Source: Furcasterigmium furcatum (lineage: Eukaryota; Ascomycota; Sordariomycetes; Glomerellales; Plectosphaerellaceae). Taken from it: a stretch of 64,000 nt of DNA. The translations under genes and the position numbers were made by a program. Of this stretch, positions 42,602-54,450 are shown piece by piece. Where the stretch lies: contig BCIA01000005.1 of the NCBI GenBank assembly GCA_001599815.1, forward strand, positions 1,963,088 to 2,027,087, written 5' to 3'. The stretch's first letter is position 1. The number at the start of each line of letters is the position of its first letter. The notes under the pieces are model-generated. The model was not told where the DNA came from, did not search any database, and was given only the letters and a program-made list of their open reading frames with translations.

Positions 42602-45600
42602 GGGCTTCGTCAGCCATTTGTCGGAGATCTGATGTCTTCCTTGTCGGCAGCGGGCGTGTCGTAGACTTCAGTAGTAGAAGCCTCGCTGCAGAGTATCAGT
42701 CGTGGCTGCCGGAGTGAGAAGTGATAACTGAGCCGCACATCGAGCACCAGAGCATAGTAGAGAAGGATACAGACACACAGACAGACAGATAGACCCAAGA
42801 CGGCAGCTCATGTCAGGGGCATGTCTTGCCCAACTCGCAGGACGAGCCAATACGGCCAGCCGATAGACATGGCGAGGCCCTCCCTTGAGACCGCCAGCCA
42901 GCAGGCTGGCAAGCTGGGCATGAGCCACAGAGAGCCGAACACGCGCATGGACCCTGAGCAACGGCCGTTCTCCTCCGATCCTGCGCTAGACTCTGTCTCT
43001 GCATGAAGATGGAGATGGGCGTGGGTGAATAGGGTTTAGGGGCCTTTTTTTCTTTTCTTCAGGGCGATGTGCCGATGGATGACACTGCTCGGCGCGCGGG
43101 CTCGCAGACTTGCTTCTTGCGATGAGGGGCTGTACTAATGCCTCCCTCGGCGATCGGCTCGTATCAGACCTGCAAGTCTAGCATCGGATCCCGGCTGCTG
43201 ACTCGTCGCAGGCCATGTCGTCGTCGTCGAGATGGCTTCCCGGGGTGAAGATGCCGTCCGAGCGAGTCTTCGCGGTGGACTCGGTGGAGGCGGTCCCATA
43301 GTGCCCAGGACCTAGAGAGATGGATATCAAGATTCTTCTTCTCACGGACTGCATTAGACGGAGACTACGAGTTGTTTCCATGAGTCATCACTCGTTATGC
43401 CAGTCCAATCTGCCTCAGAGACAGCAGGTCGGAGGCTCTGCAGTTCCCCTTGCGTCTGGCTGGCTGGCAGAATCTGAGCCGCGATGTCTGACACACGCAG
43501 CAGATGGTCCACGACACCTGCGTCTCTTCAGCCGACTGACTGACTATGACTACGTACTACCAGTACGCCTCCCCCGTCAGAGGCAGCACGCAAGCGGACG
43601 AGCCCCATCCATGGCTTGCCAACTCGCCTCCTCGCGGCGTGCGTTTCCCCTGCATTGGGCTGCGCGTCGCGGGTGAAGAGAAGCGGGCGCATGTCTCGCC
43701 TGCGCGAGGAGTAGTCCCGAGAGAAAACTCTGTTGTTGTTGTCTCTGGCAGATGTGCGTCTCAGGGCGGCGGATTGTATTGGAGATGCACTTTTGGTTCC
43801 TGAGCCGTGAGCCGGAGCCGTATCACGACCCAGTCCTCTTCACGATGATGGACCGGCGGTGATAGCGGGGTAATCCTAATAGTAAGCAAGAGACGGCTGG
43901 GAAAATACCATGCCGTGCGCCGCCACGTGTCACTGGAATGACGAGCAGGCGAGGAGCGTTACCTGTCCGTTATCTGGCGGATGAACCCTGATGCTGGCAG
44001 TCTGGCATAAAAGGAGGCCGGGGGGGCTTCTCGCTTCTCAGCCTCTGCCAGCCAGCCAGCTCTCTGGGGAAACAGGGGGCGAGGGATCGGCCAAGACGAG
44101 GGAGATCCGCCCGTTCTCTGTGGGTTTGCCCGCACGCCGTGGGCTTGGCCTCTGACTCTGGGGAAGAAGAAATGTGCGGTGGTCGGGGCGCTCTCTGGCT
44201 GTCTGTCAGCTCCGGGGCAGGGCGAGTAATGCGAGACACGGGGAGGTGTCGTGCAGCAGACGCGAGGTGGCGTCTGGGAAGGTTGACGGCGGCGTGCGCT
44301 GATGGGGAGAGCAGTTGGTGGCGTGAGGTACACTACTGAGTGATGTTGGGAGGCTTGGAGCTGGACTGGAGCTGGGCCCGGGGCTGGGATGTATTATTGA
44401 AGTATGTGTCGTGGTGGTGGTTGGGGAGCGAGCGAGCAGTGATGAGGAACTTTGGGTCTTGAGCGGCGGCTCCAGGGCAGATAGCCGCCGTCGGTTGGTG
44501 TTACGGGACACAGACAGGCCAACTCAAGACAGGCCTTCAGTGATACCTGGAAAGCTATTTCCAGGCGACCGGCCACCCGGCCGAGTAACCAGATATTTGG
44601 GAGAGCATGGCGATATCCATGCTCGGGGTCTCGGAGGGCGGCCTCACTCACTCACACCCCGGGCGCGACCCAAGATCCGGAAAGGACAGTTCAATGCTTG
44701 ACGCTGGTACGGTCGTAGGAAGAGCAAAAGCAATGACTGCGCATGAGTTCTAGAGCTTGCTTCGGGTGCTGGGTGCCGGGGGCTAAGACACGCGCGCCCA
44801 CTCGATATATTTCTTTTGCTGGTGCTAAGGTTTAGTGAGATGGAGTGAGCCGGGGACTGGACTGAACTCGGGGCGAGCGGCCATTGAACGAGATGCAAGG
44901 TGTTAGTAAGTAAAACCGGAACCGAGGAAGTTGACTCATGTTCCTGGGCTGTAGTGATACAGCATGGTGTGCGTCGAGTGAGATGACGATGATGATGGAG
45001 ATGGTGAGATGGCGATCGAGGAAATGGTCAGTGCTCGGGTCTTGGCGATGGCGATGATCGTCTCTCTGTCTTGTTCGTTCAGTTGTGTGCCAGCTACCAA
45101 TGAATGTATCTGTTCCCCGCATCGCTCCAGTGCGACGTGAGATTTGAGACGACAGAGCGCCACCACCGGGCTGTTTTCACGCCTCCAACAGTGCTAAGTA
45201 GTAGCTCGTCTGCCGTGATGAATGGCACAGGCCGCCAAGCGAACCAGCCATTGAGGGGACGTGGACCGTGGCCTGTGATGTGCGGCTTGATGGAGGCCCA
45301 GGATGAGAAGGACAGTTCCCCGTGGTCCGCATGCCCCGAAGTCCGTTGACAGAGCCAAGTGAAGAGCCCAGCCGCGGAACACCCGCGATCCCCTATTCCG
45401 TATCCCCCTCATCGACCACCACACAACCACAACCACCACCACTTACAAGACACACCCCCTCTCTCTGCTTCCCTCTCCCTCCCTCCCCCCTCAGCACATA
45501 ACCTGGGCAAACACGGACGCGCGCCAGAGCAGGGATCAGGACCAGGTATGGCTGCTGGGAAATGACGCCAATGAGAACCGTTCCCAGACTCTCGGGTCAG

Positions 45601-47427
45601 TCTGGCGCCTCTGAGGCCCCCCCGGGGCCAATCACAGCGTGCTGTTGGTTCCATTCTGCCGTTGGCCATCCACTGGTATGCGAGCCCAGCCCTGGTGCAG
45701 TGCTTGACGAACTCGCCAGGGCCGCTCCTGCCTGCCCACCGCTCCATGCTTTCTCTGTCGCTCCTCCCTCCTCATCCTTCTTACACGGGCAGCTCCTCCC
45801 CATCCGGCGCCGCAGGCTGATGCTCTATTCATCGGCCCATTGATCCCCTGCAGCCACATCCCTGTCTGTCACTCGCCCATTCTTCAACGAGCCCGCGCCC
45901 CATGCAACATCATCACACGCCGCACACCACCGCCTTTCCTTGTCAGGACAGAGGTACATGCCCACGTACAATACATACTATGGACATACATTCTATACTC
46001 ACGCACCGCTCTGTCTCGCTGCCTCTGCTCCTCTAGCGTCCCGGAAAAAAAAGAAGAAACAGCTCCCCCGAGGCCCTGCGGACCGCTTGTCTCGAGTCTC
46101 ATTATCTGTCTATCCTCAGGCGACGTCTGCTCTCCCTTGCAACCAACACACGGCCGACCGACCAGCTCCTCCGGTCTGGTCTGCCTGTCTGTCTGCCCGG
46201 ATGTCTGCCTCCATGCCCATTCACCCATTCCTCCGGCGACCAACCGCCCTCTCCGCTCCCCCTCTTGGCCCTCGCTCTCATATGCTCGCCCGTCCCGACA
46301 GCCTGGCTCCGGTGGCCCAACATGCTGCACCCAAGCCCCCATTCATCTCCTCTTCCTAGCCGCGAAGTCGTGGCCCGTACCGTGGCCACTCTCTGGCCCT
46401 GCCTGCTTGCCTCCCTGCTCCGCCCACCTCCCATGAATGATGCCTTGTCCTGAGCATTTCCGGCCTCGCCCTCACCTCGCCCTCGTTGGCGGCGTGGGCG
46501 GACCCCCCGCCGCCCCGTACGGCGTCAAGCCAGCGAAGCATCAAAGAAAGAATCTTCCGGGCCACGGCAAGCGAGGCAGGCAGGCTCTCCAGACGCCAGA
46601 GAGGGAGCAGCAGCAGCAAGGAGGAGGGGCGTCGAGCCGTCGCCGCAGCATAGGGCGTGTTCACATCGGGTCGCTCGCCCGCCTGCATGTCAGTGTCAGT
46701 CATCCAAGCCGAGGAGCGATCTCCAGTGCCTCTCAGAAGAAGAAACTCCTCCGTCCGCCCCCCGGAGACAGACCCTTCTCCGGTGGAGCAGCAGATCTAC
46801 CCTCTTCCCGGCACCAAGCCAGCAGCCCTGTGGCGGCAAAGACATGGACAGACAACAGCTCAGAAGACGGTCGCCTTGGCCCTTGGCTGCTCTCTCTCTC
46901 CCACACCCCCCGGACAGGCCCAGCCTGTTCACCCACCCCCCTCCGCCCTCATACGGCACTGTACCCTCTCCTGTGCTTCTTGTCTAGGCACTCCTGCTGC
47001 TGCTGCTGCTGCTCTTGCTGCCACCCCGGTCAGATCTAAAAGCATATCACGCCGGACCGGGGGGTCTCGGTGGCTCGCCGCACGCACGCACACTCATCAC
47101 TCACCCATCCCATCGCCTCGGGAGGAGGGCATTGATAATAAGGGTCTGACCCATTGTCTCTCTCGTCGCCTCTGCCCGTCTCGACTTGTCTCTCCACGTG
47201 CAAGACCATCCGTGTTCGATCAACAGCCCCTTTCCCATCGTCGACGACGAAGGGTTCTTCAACATTAAGAATCCCCCCTCTCCCCTGACGGACCGCACTC
47301 CGCCTCTGCTCTCCTCCTCCCCCGTCTGTCTTTCATCCATCCCGTCTTTTACACCGCAACGGCCCCCAGCGCAGCCCTGCCCAGCTCAGCTCTGCTCACC
47401 GAGGCCTGCCTCTCCTTCACCCCAGCC
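42602..47427. other. 4.8 kb gene-free region, probable long promoter and leader
   Basis: No frame here shows recognisable protein features on either strand. A clean TATA-like GCATAAAAGG lies at 44005-44014 on the plus strand, followed by pyrimidine-rich sequence, so an unannotated transcript could start near 44040. From ~45400 to 47427 the plus strand is strongly CT-rich, typical of a long leader for the gene at 47428, and holds several upstream ATGs. Confidence 0.45.
46994..47011 (+). repeat. (CTG)6 microsatellite
   Basis: Six perfect CTG units lie in the probable leader of the gene at 47428, followed by an imperfect extension. Confidence 0.9.
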
Positions 47428-48800
47428 ATGTTCGTGACACAGACCGACCACCGGCTCCCCGGGAGGCCGCTGCCTCTCCCGGTGCCCTCGTACACTCACC
47501 TTGCTCCTCACCATCCCATCAGCCCCATCAGCTTGTCCGAGCTGCCGGTGAGATACGAAGACCAGATGGAAATCGACACCAGGCCCGCACGGCACTCCGA
47601 TATGGAGGTGGCCAGCACCCTCGCCGGCATGTGCAGACGCCCGACAGAAGGCTCCGCGAGAGCACCAGCCTCTCCCGCCTGGAGTCACAGCTCGCTCGCC
47701 TCAGACGGTACGTCTTCTTTTCCTTCTCCCCCGGCTCCGAGCCATCATGGCTTCCCCCAGGCGCTCACAGTATCTATGAAGGCACCAACGAGGAGGACTC
47801 CGTCAAGTCAGAGTCGTTCATCTTCACCGAGGGCTCGTCCGCCTGGCCATCACCACACCCGTCATGCTGCGCCTCGAGCCCCATGAACGGATCCTTCTCC
47901 AGCGAGAGCAGCGAAAAGTCCCTCCCACGCCTCCCAGAGCTCGACCACATCAGCCTCGAGTCCCTCGCCTCCCACTACGCCAGCTCCTCCGCCGAGCGGT
48001 CCCGCCTCCGCCGCGCCGACTACGCCCTTCAGTCCACCCCCAGGAGCCACCGCGGCATGACGCCCCTGCCGCCCATGATGCATCCCCAGCACCATCACCG
48101 CTCTCACCACCACCAGGGGCACCTCCAGCAGCATCAGCACCACCACATCATCCTCACCCCGGACCACCTCTCCAAACCCAAGCGCAAGTCCCCCATCCGA
48201 GGCACCCGCTGCAACGTAAAGTACACCATCGAGCAGAAGGACTTCGTCGACTACTGGCGCATCGACCGCCACGAGCGCGAGACCCCCTGGGATGACGTCG
48301 TCCGCGAGTATAACCTCACCTTCAAAGGCCCCCAGCGCGGCTCCGGCGGCCTCCAGAGCGCCTGGTACCGCGAGAACAAGAAGATCCCCATCACCGACGC
48401 TGAGGGCCTCCTCCTCTTCGACGAGGCCGACGAGATCCGCACCACAGAGGTCCCCGTCCGCGCCGCCAAGGGCAGGCTGCACAGCATAAAGGCCATCGGC
48501 CTGCTCAGCACCCACCCCGAGCGCGCCATGGAGTACTCCTGGGTCACGCGCGAGCACAAGCGGAAGATCTGGAAGCTCGGTACGTATCCCACAACCAGGA
48601 CTAGAAAGAGAGACACCGAAGCCCGCTAACAGACGTTTCCAGGCCAGGCACGCAGGATCCAGCTCGACAAGGCGGCCCAGAGACAGCGACAGCGCGCCGA
48701 GAGGGAAGCACACCTCAACCGCGCCGCGCAGGGCCCGGACCTGGCGCCCTTCCACGCCTCCCTAGCCCATCCGCAGCTCGGCGCCCCTGTCTGCGTGTAG
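47428..48800 (+). CDS. His-rich, probably nuclear protein of unknown function, 418 aa
   Basis: Exons 47428-47707, 47761-48579 and 48643-48800 give 418 residues, with frames joining cleanly (SLASDG|AHSIYEG and WKLG|QARRIQL). Residues 1-190 are disordered and Ser/Pro-rich. A histidine/glutamine-rich tract (MHPQHHHRSHHHQGHLQQHQ) follows near 200-225. The only ordered-looking part is ~235-345: basic KPKRKSPIRGTRCN, then KYTIEQKDFVDYWRIDRHE, TPWDDVVREYNLTF and GGLQSAWYRENKKI. This helical, Trp-containing block with a basic front resembles short DNA-binding folds (Myb/SANT-like) in outline. A basic coil (AAQRQRQRAEREAHL) is near the end. I do not recognise a named family. The very long upstream region suggests complex, perhaps developmental, control. 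Confidence 0.75.
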
Positions 48801-51492
48801 CAGCGGGGCGTTTTCCTTTCATCCTCGTCTAATGTCCGTCATGCATACTTACGATCGCACGCCAAACACACATTTCCTTTCTCTGTCTATTTCCCCTATG
48901 GTCTATTTATAAACCCCGGTGTATATCTTTCCCTTACCCCCCGAAAGGGCCCTGCGAGGGGCCGTGTAATCAGTCGGAGTTCGGGTGCGGGCCCCAGCCA
49001 GAAAACGGAGACGATAACGGAAGTGTACGAACAATGGGATGGATTTTCTGGAGTTTTGAGGGGAGTTTCTTTTGTACGGGATGCAATTTACGGTATACCT
49101 ATGGCCCCCTCGCGAACCGGGCATTTTGCAGCAGAGGAAGGGCGGGTAATCATGACACTTCGATGGGACAGGTATCACGGGCAAACGGGACATGAAAGGG
49201 AGGTGGACATTTCCGGACGAGGGTTCCGGAATCGTGTGAATAGTAGAGAAGTATTCTGTGCATGGCTCTGGCCTGCTAATGGATGGTATTATTACCAGTC
49301 TTCGAGGAGGTGCTGTGAGAGGAGTGAGAGTATCATCTTGACTCCGGGCAGCTCAAAGCACGGAAAGCCTGGGTTCGACACGTTCATTCCCAGTCCGGGG
49401 CATGATGTTGGGCGTGCACGATGTAGGGAGAGGGGCCTCAAAAGAGGCCGCCACGCGCGGTCTGGACTTAGTGGCCGCTGCATATTCTCCCATGCGCCGA
49501 GAGCCCTGAATAGCATCTCCAGGGGGTGAAGCCCCGGGCCCTTGGGTCGTGGACAAAGCCGGGGTCAAGACGCGAGCCCCATGATCGCCGACCTGCAGAC
49601 TGGCAGAGCCCAGCGGCTATCTCCTGGGAGATCCAATGCTTTCTCTGCCTAACAATAAGCACCCTGCAGACCTCACTCGTGGAGATCATGGCCCTCGACG
49701 TCGACAGGACCCATCCCGGCCTCACAGGCGAAATCCCCCCTGAAGACCACCTGCAAGGCCATAACTTGGCATGCCGTTGGAACTTCTTCAGCATCCTGAT
49801 GGCTGATGCCCCTCGATTGCCGCCGGCGCTTGGCCCGTTGGTGGTCTCTCGGCGGCTGTTGGTCCATCTCCCCTGCTCTGCCTGCACCAACGGCCATTTT
49901 CAAGGCACTTCAGGAGGTAGTTGGTGCACGTCGGACAGGTTCCCATGCGCCGAGGACAATTTAGCAGGATATATTGGCCCTGTCTGGCCGTTCACGAGCC
50001 AGTAGCCAGTCACCCTCTCATTCTCTCCCACGCGAGGCATCCCCACGGCTTGCCTCGCCATTGTCCGGGAGACAAACGCTTCCCCAGAACGTCAGGGGAC
50101 GGGTTACACGGCGTCGTTGGAAGTCCCGGGTTGCTTTCACGGCCCAACGTCGTTCACGGCCTCCCTGCCCCTTGAGACCAGGACTCGGGCATCAACCCGG
50201 ACCACGGGACAACAACAACATCCCACGTGTACCCGTCCCTTGCTGCCACCCATGCCTCTCACAATTCCATTGTCCTCTCTCCCCCGGCCCTGCCGAGATG
50301 AGCGTCTCAAAAACAGCAGGTCGCGACGCAAGGGGGGCGCCGAACACCTCCCGCGACAGTCTCAGCACAGCCGCGACACGGACAGAAGCAATGCCCGCCG
50401 CCGCCAGTGCCGACGGTCCTGACGCCGTCCTGCAGCGCAAGTCCGTGTACAAAGCATCCGAGAATAACAGATGCGCAGAGGGAGACGACGGCCACCTCCG
50501 TCTGGTGTCTTTGTTTGCTTCTTCTTGGCGCAGGGGGAGGGGGGCAGACGGACAGATAGACAGAAACCAACTCGCCACCGGACATGGACCTCGAATCATG
50601 TGCCCTTGACTCCTGGGGAGCAGTCAACTGCACAAGGATCACGACATGAACAGCCAGCCAGCCAGCGGCGCCAGGACACTCAGGCACGGCGGCTGCACTG
50701 GCAGATCCCATCCCGCACCAACACATGTACATGGACAGCGCTCTCCTGTGTAACGTGACCATCCCTCCCCGCGGAGAAGATGCCCCTAACCAGACACCCC
50801 CTCCCCTCCTTTGTGTCGACGCCGACGCCCCTGTTGGTCGCCCGCCATACAAAACCGCACTGAAGAACGCGCATGGTCCCGCTAGGGGAATAAGCCCGAG
50901 CCCGCGCATTGGGCGGGATGTGATTCTGCCTATTGTTCCTCGTTCCTGGTTCCCCTTTCGCGTCTGAATAGTTGTGTTGCACGGCGGTGGCGTCTGGGTT
51001 GCTCGCTCCCGATCCGGCGGCGAGCCGTGGTGGAAGGGGGACTCCTCGCCCACGAGGAGGGGTCGCACGGCGGTGATAGGGTGCTCGTGCCCCCATTGTC
51101 AGTGTGATTCCTCTTGGTTGCGGCCCTCGGGGCGAGGAGATCCCGGCCGTCGTGAACAAAGGGGACGTCGATGCCCTGGAATGAGTTGGGCGTGTGACCG
51201 CCGTTCCAGGTTTCCAGTGGCGAGGAAAGAGAGAACATCCTCTGGAATGAGGGCCACGGTTGTGGCTGGCCTGGGCATCACGCTCCCAGAATCACGGCTA
51301 TTCAGCAGCCCACCTTGGCGAAAAGGGGGGGAGCAACAGGAACAAACATCGGCACCCAGGGCCGTCGAGACGGTGCGAGAGCCCAACCAAATCGTACCGG
51401 GATTCAAGATATGTACCAAGGCCGTAACTCATACCCATCCATGTATGTCATCTCGTCCGTCATCACTCGTCGCATGTGCGGCCCCCTCCTCC
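48801..51492. other. Convergent 2.7 kb intergenic region
   Basis: Lies between two 3' ends, the His-rich protein gene (plus) and the TBC gene (minus), which is long for a convergent gap. Frames up to 250 codons exist but lie opposite one another and lack domain features. I see no tRNA, 5S rRNA or transposon ends. Confidence 0.45.
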
Positions 51493-53991
51493 TCAGAAGA
51501 GTTCCCTTCTGTCCTTCTTCTTCGTGATCGGCTCCATCCCGAATATGTCCTCCGTCGACGGCTGCGACGCACCGTCCGCCTCCGTCGTGACCTCCCCGAA
51601 CAGGAACGCGTTTCGCTCCCGGTTCACATTCCCCGAATGTCTCTTGTTCTTCGTCGGTCCCTTCCCCTTGGCGGTCGGGGACTGCGGCGGCTTCGCGGGC
51701 GGAGACGTCTCGTCGGGCTCCAGCATCCACGAGAATGATGACTGCGCCAGCGTCGAGCGCGTCGGGATGGGGAGCGGTCTCGTCAGTTTGGCCTCGCCGG
51801 AGCCGTCCGTCTGCTGAGATTCCGCATCCTTCTGTCCATCTTGCGGAGGTTTGGCGTCTGCCTCTTTCGTGACCTCCATAGCATCCGAGTCGGCTGCCGG
51901 TGGCGACGCTGGCGTCGTCTCGACCTTGGGCACGTCTGCTGTTTCCTCGGTGATCTTCAGTGAAGACATGCCCTCGGCTGCAGTCGCAGCCGCCGCCGCT
52001 TCAGTCGCAACCGGAGCTGCCGCCTCGCCTTCCGTGCCCTCTGCCATGACCACGTCCTGCTCCTCGCCCTCGCTCGTAGCCTCAGTCCGCGCCACCGAGA
52101 TCGTAGAGTTCTCCAGGTGGACCTTGACAAACTGCACCTTCGCCGCGACCATCTCGACGAGTTCAAGCGTCTTAGCCTTGTCCTGCATGCTCGAGCTCGC
52201 GATCGACCGGAGGTTGACGATGCTCTCGTCCAGCATGCTCGCGAGGAGCCTATTCCTCTTCTCGAGCGCCGCGATGGCCATGGTCGCCGACTCGCTCGCG
52301 AGCGCCTGCCGCGCCGTCTGCGCCGAGTACCGCGCCTCGTTGAACCCCTGCACGTTCCGCTTGATCTCGCCCACGGCGTCCCTAACGGCCTGGTTGATGC
52401 CAAGCTTCTCGCCGCGCTCGAGCACGTTCCGCGCCGCCCCCTGGAAGATCGCCTCCATACCGCCCTGCTGCTGGATGAACTTGCCCGGGGACGACAGCGG
52501 CGAGCGGCTGACCCGCGGCCGCGTCGGGGAGCCCTTGCCCACGGCGGTGTTTCTCCTCGATCGGCCTTGGGTGGCGGGTACTTCGGCTGGAAGCTTCCCG
52601 GTATACTTGAGAATCAGCGACGCTCCGCCAGCGGCGTCCAGGTGGTCTTTCAAGTAGACGGCATCGTCCACGAAAGTGTGAGGGCCGTGGTGCTCAGACG
52701 GCGCGGGGTACTTGAGCAGCAGCTGCAGACAATGCGAGTAGTCCGCTTCCAGTACTGTAAATGTGTCAGTCAGCCCTTCATCCGTAACCCGTCCGATGAG
52801 TTGTACTTACAGCTCCATCGAATCCTGATGAGCATCGCAACGCATATGTAGTCTATCATGTCTAGGGTCGGGTCAACTGCAAACAGCGCATCCCAGAGCA
52901 CCAGCAGCTGGTCGAACGGGAACTCCCTCCCCAGCAAGAGGCGAATCCAGCGGCTTCACCGGTCAGCGACACACCCGCCGTCGTTGCATGGCCATAACTC
53001 ACATCAGGAAGATCTGCGGCAACACCTCCACATCTTTGAGATGCCGCGACAGCTCGGGGTCAACGCTCGCCAGGCACGTCTCGTGGATGAACTTGCTCTT
53101 GTCCACAATCGCCGACGCCTCCGCCTGGGTGCGCGACGCCGAGGCCAGCGCGGACTGCTCGATGGAGTCCTTGACCTCGTAGAACGCCTTCGCCCGCTCC
53201 ATGATCTTCGAGAACAGGGCGAACGCGTCATGCTCGATGAACGCCGCGTCGAGGACGTTCAGCATGACCTCGTCCTCCGCCGTCTCGGGCGCGGCGGCCG
53301 ATAGGTCCACGGCGTCCCGGTACAGGACGTACACGATCGGCGCGAGGAGCTCGTGCATGCCCTGCCTGTATCCGCCGTTGTTGGGGTGCAGCTTGCAGTA
53401 GACGAAGAGCGCGTCGATGATCATAGTCTGCGTCGCCTCCTCGTGGTAGAACGGCTCGTCCGGGAGGCGCTGGACGTCCTGCGCGATCTCGGCGCGGATG
53501 ATCTCGTCTTGCCGGACCGTGTTCCAGGGCGACTAGCCGTGTGAGCGATGAGAACCGCGTGGGGCAGGGGCGTACTACTCACATCCGGGTCATCGGCAAG
53601 GGGATCTGCCTCGACGTTGGCCAGCTCCTCGGGGTGCTTCGTGAAGCGAAGATACCGCTCGGTCCACTCCGTGTACGCCTGGCGGCTTGAAGAAAGGGAC
53701 CCTGTCCAGTCCTCTGCCGAGATGCTGTCGAAAAGCAAGAAGATCTAAGCCTGAAATCAGCATCCGACTCTACCACGACTGCGCGAGCGAGAGCGCTCAC
53801 CTTCCAGCAGAGTGACCTGTGTCCGGCAATACAGGGGCTCGAGGGCCCATTGTACCTCACGGCCCGCTGCAGCTCCGGCAGGCTCGAGTGTTTAATCGTC
53901 TCAGCCCATCTCGCCCTGCGCGCGACGTCAGCGAAAGTCTGGGGCGGCCAAGCCGGATAACCACTCACCGCGCCTCACCGAGGTCCCTCAT
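51493..53991 (-). CDS. TBC-domain Rab GTPase-activating protein, TBC1D5-like, 744 aa
   Basis: Six exons on the minus strand (53969-53991, 53801-53915, 53583-53744, 53003-53532, 52811-52953, 51493-52754) give 744 residues. The TBC domain spans ~20-340. It carries the arginine-finger motif IxxDxxR as IAQDVQR (Arg122) and the glutamine-finger YxQ as YRQ (Gln157, in NNGGYRQGMHELLAPIVYVL). RWIRLLLGREFPFDQLLVLW is the conserved late helix. An intact dual-finger site predicts an active GAP, most like TBC1D5, which acts on Rab7-type GTPases at endosomes with retromer. The C-terminal ~320 residues have a helical region (GMEAIFQGAARNVLERGEKL) and a disordered acidic tail. It ends in a Lys/Arg-rich KKKDRRELF. 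Exon 1 is only 23 bases; a different start further upstream cannot be ruled out. Confidence 0.88.
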
Positions 53992-54450
53992 CCTTCAGAC
54001 AGTCCAATGCGCGCAACGCAGCGAGAAGCAGATGCAGGCTCCGAGTCACCGTCTAGATCGTCGCAGTCATCGCAAGTGTCATCGGGGAAATTGAGCAATG
54101 AGATGGGGTGAGAGGTGGCTGGGCGCGGGGACGGTTGTCGGTCGAGTCGGTCATGTTCCTTGGTCATGAATCCTGGACGAACACCAGAAATGGTGGGGCA
54201 AACGTCGCCCCGCTCTTTTTCCTTAGCTCCCCGCCGTCCTCGGTCTGCAGCCCCTTATTTCGGTCAACGCCACGTGCCATGAAGACATACAGTACATCAG
54301 CAGGCATAGGAGGTTCGAGAATAAAATACCATTCAATATATCCAAACAATGCCTCGCCATTCATCACTCATCGCCGCCTCGATTGAACGCCTGATCCACG
54401 CCTCCAACACCACCCGCTTCCCCCTCACCCACGCCAATCATCCCCATCCA
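53992..54450. other. Intergenic between SEA4 3' end and TBC gene
   Basis: About 460 bases separating two minus-strand genes: the promoter of the TBC gene and the 3' end of SEA4. AT-rich around 54290-54350; nothing else is seen. Confidence 0.5.

Noticed and set aside
47862..48755. 297-codon frame antisense to the His-rich protein gene
   Set aside because: Gly/Val/Leu-rich shadow frame; the plus strand has consistent introns and an ordered domain.
49320..49420. TTCGA-containing sequence that suggested a tRNA T arm (GGGTTCGACAC)
   Set aside because: The flanking bases do not form a T stem, and no acceptor stem or D arm could be found.
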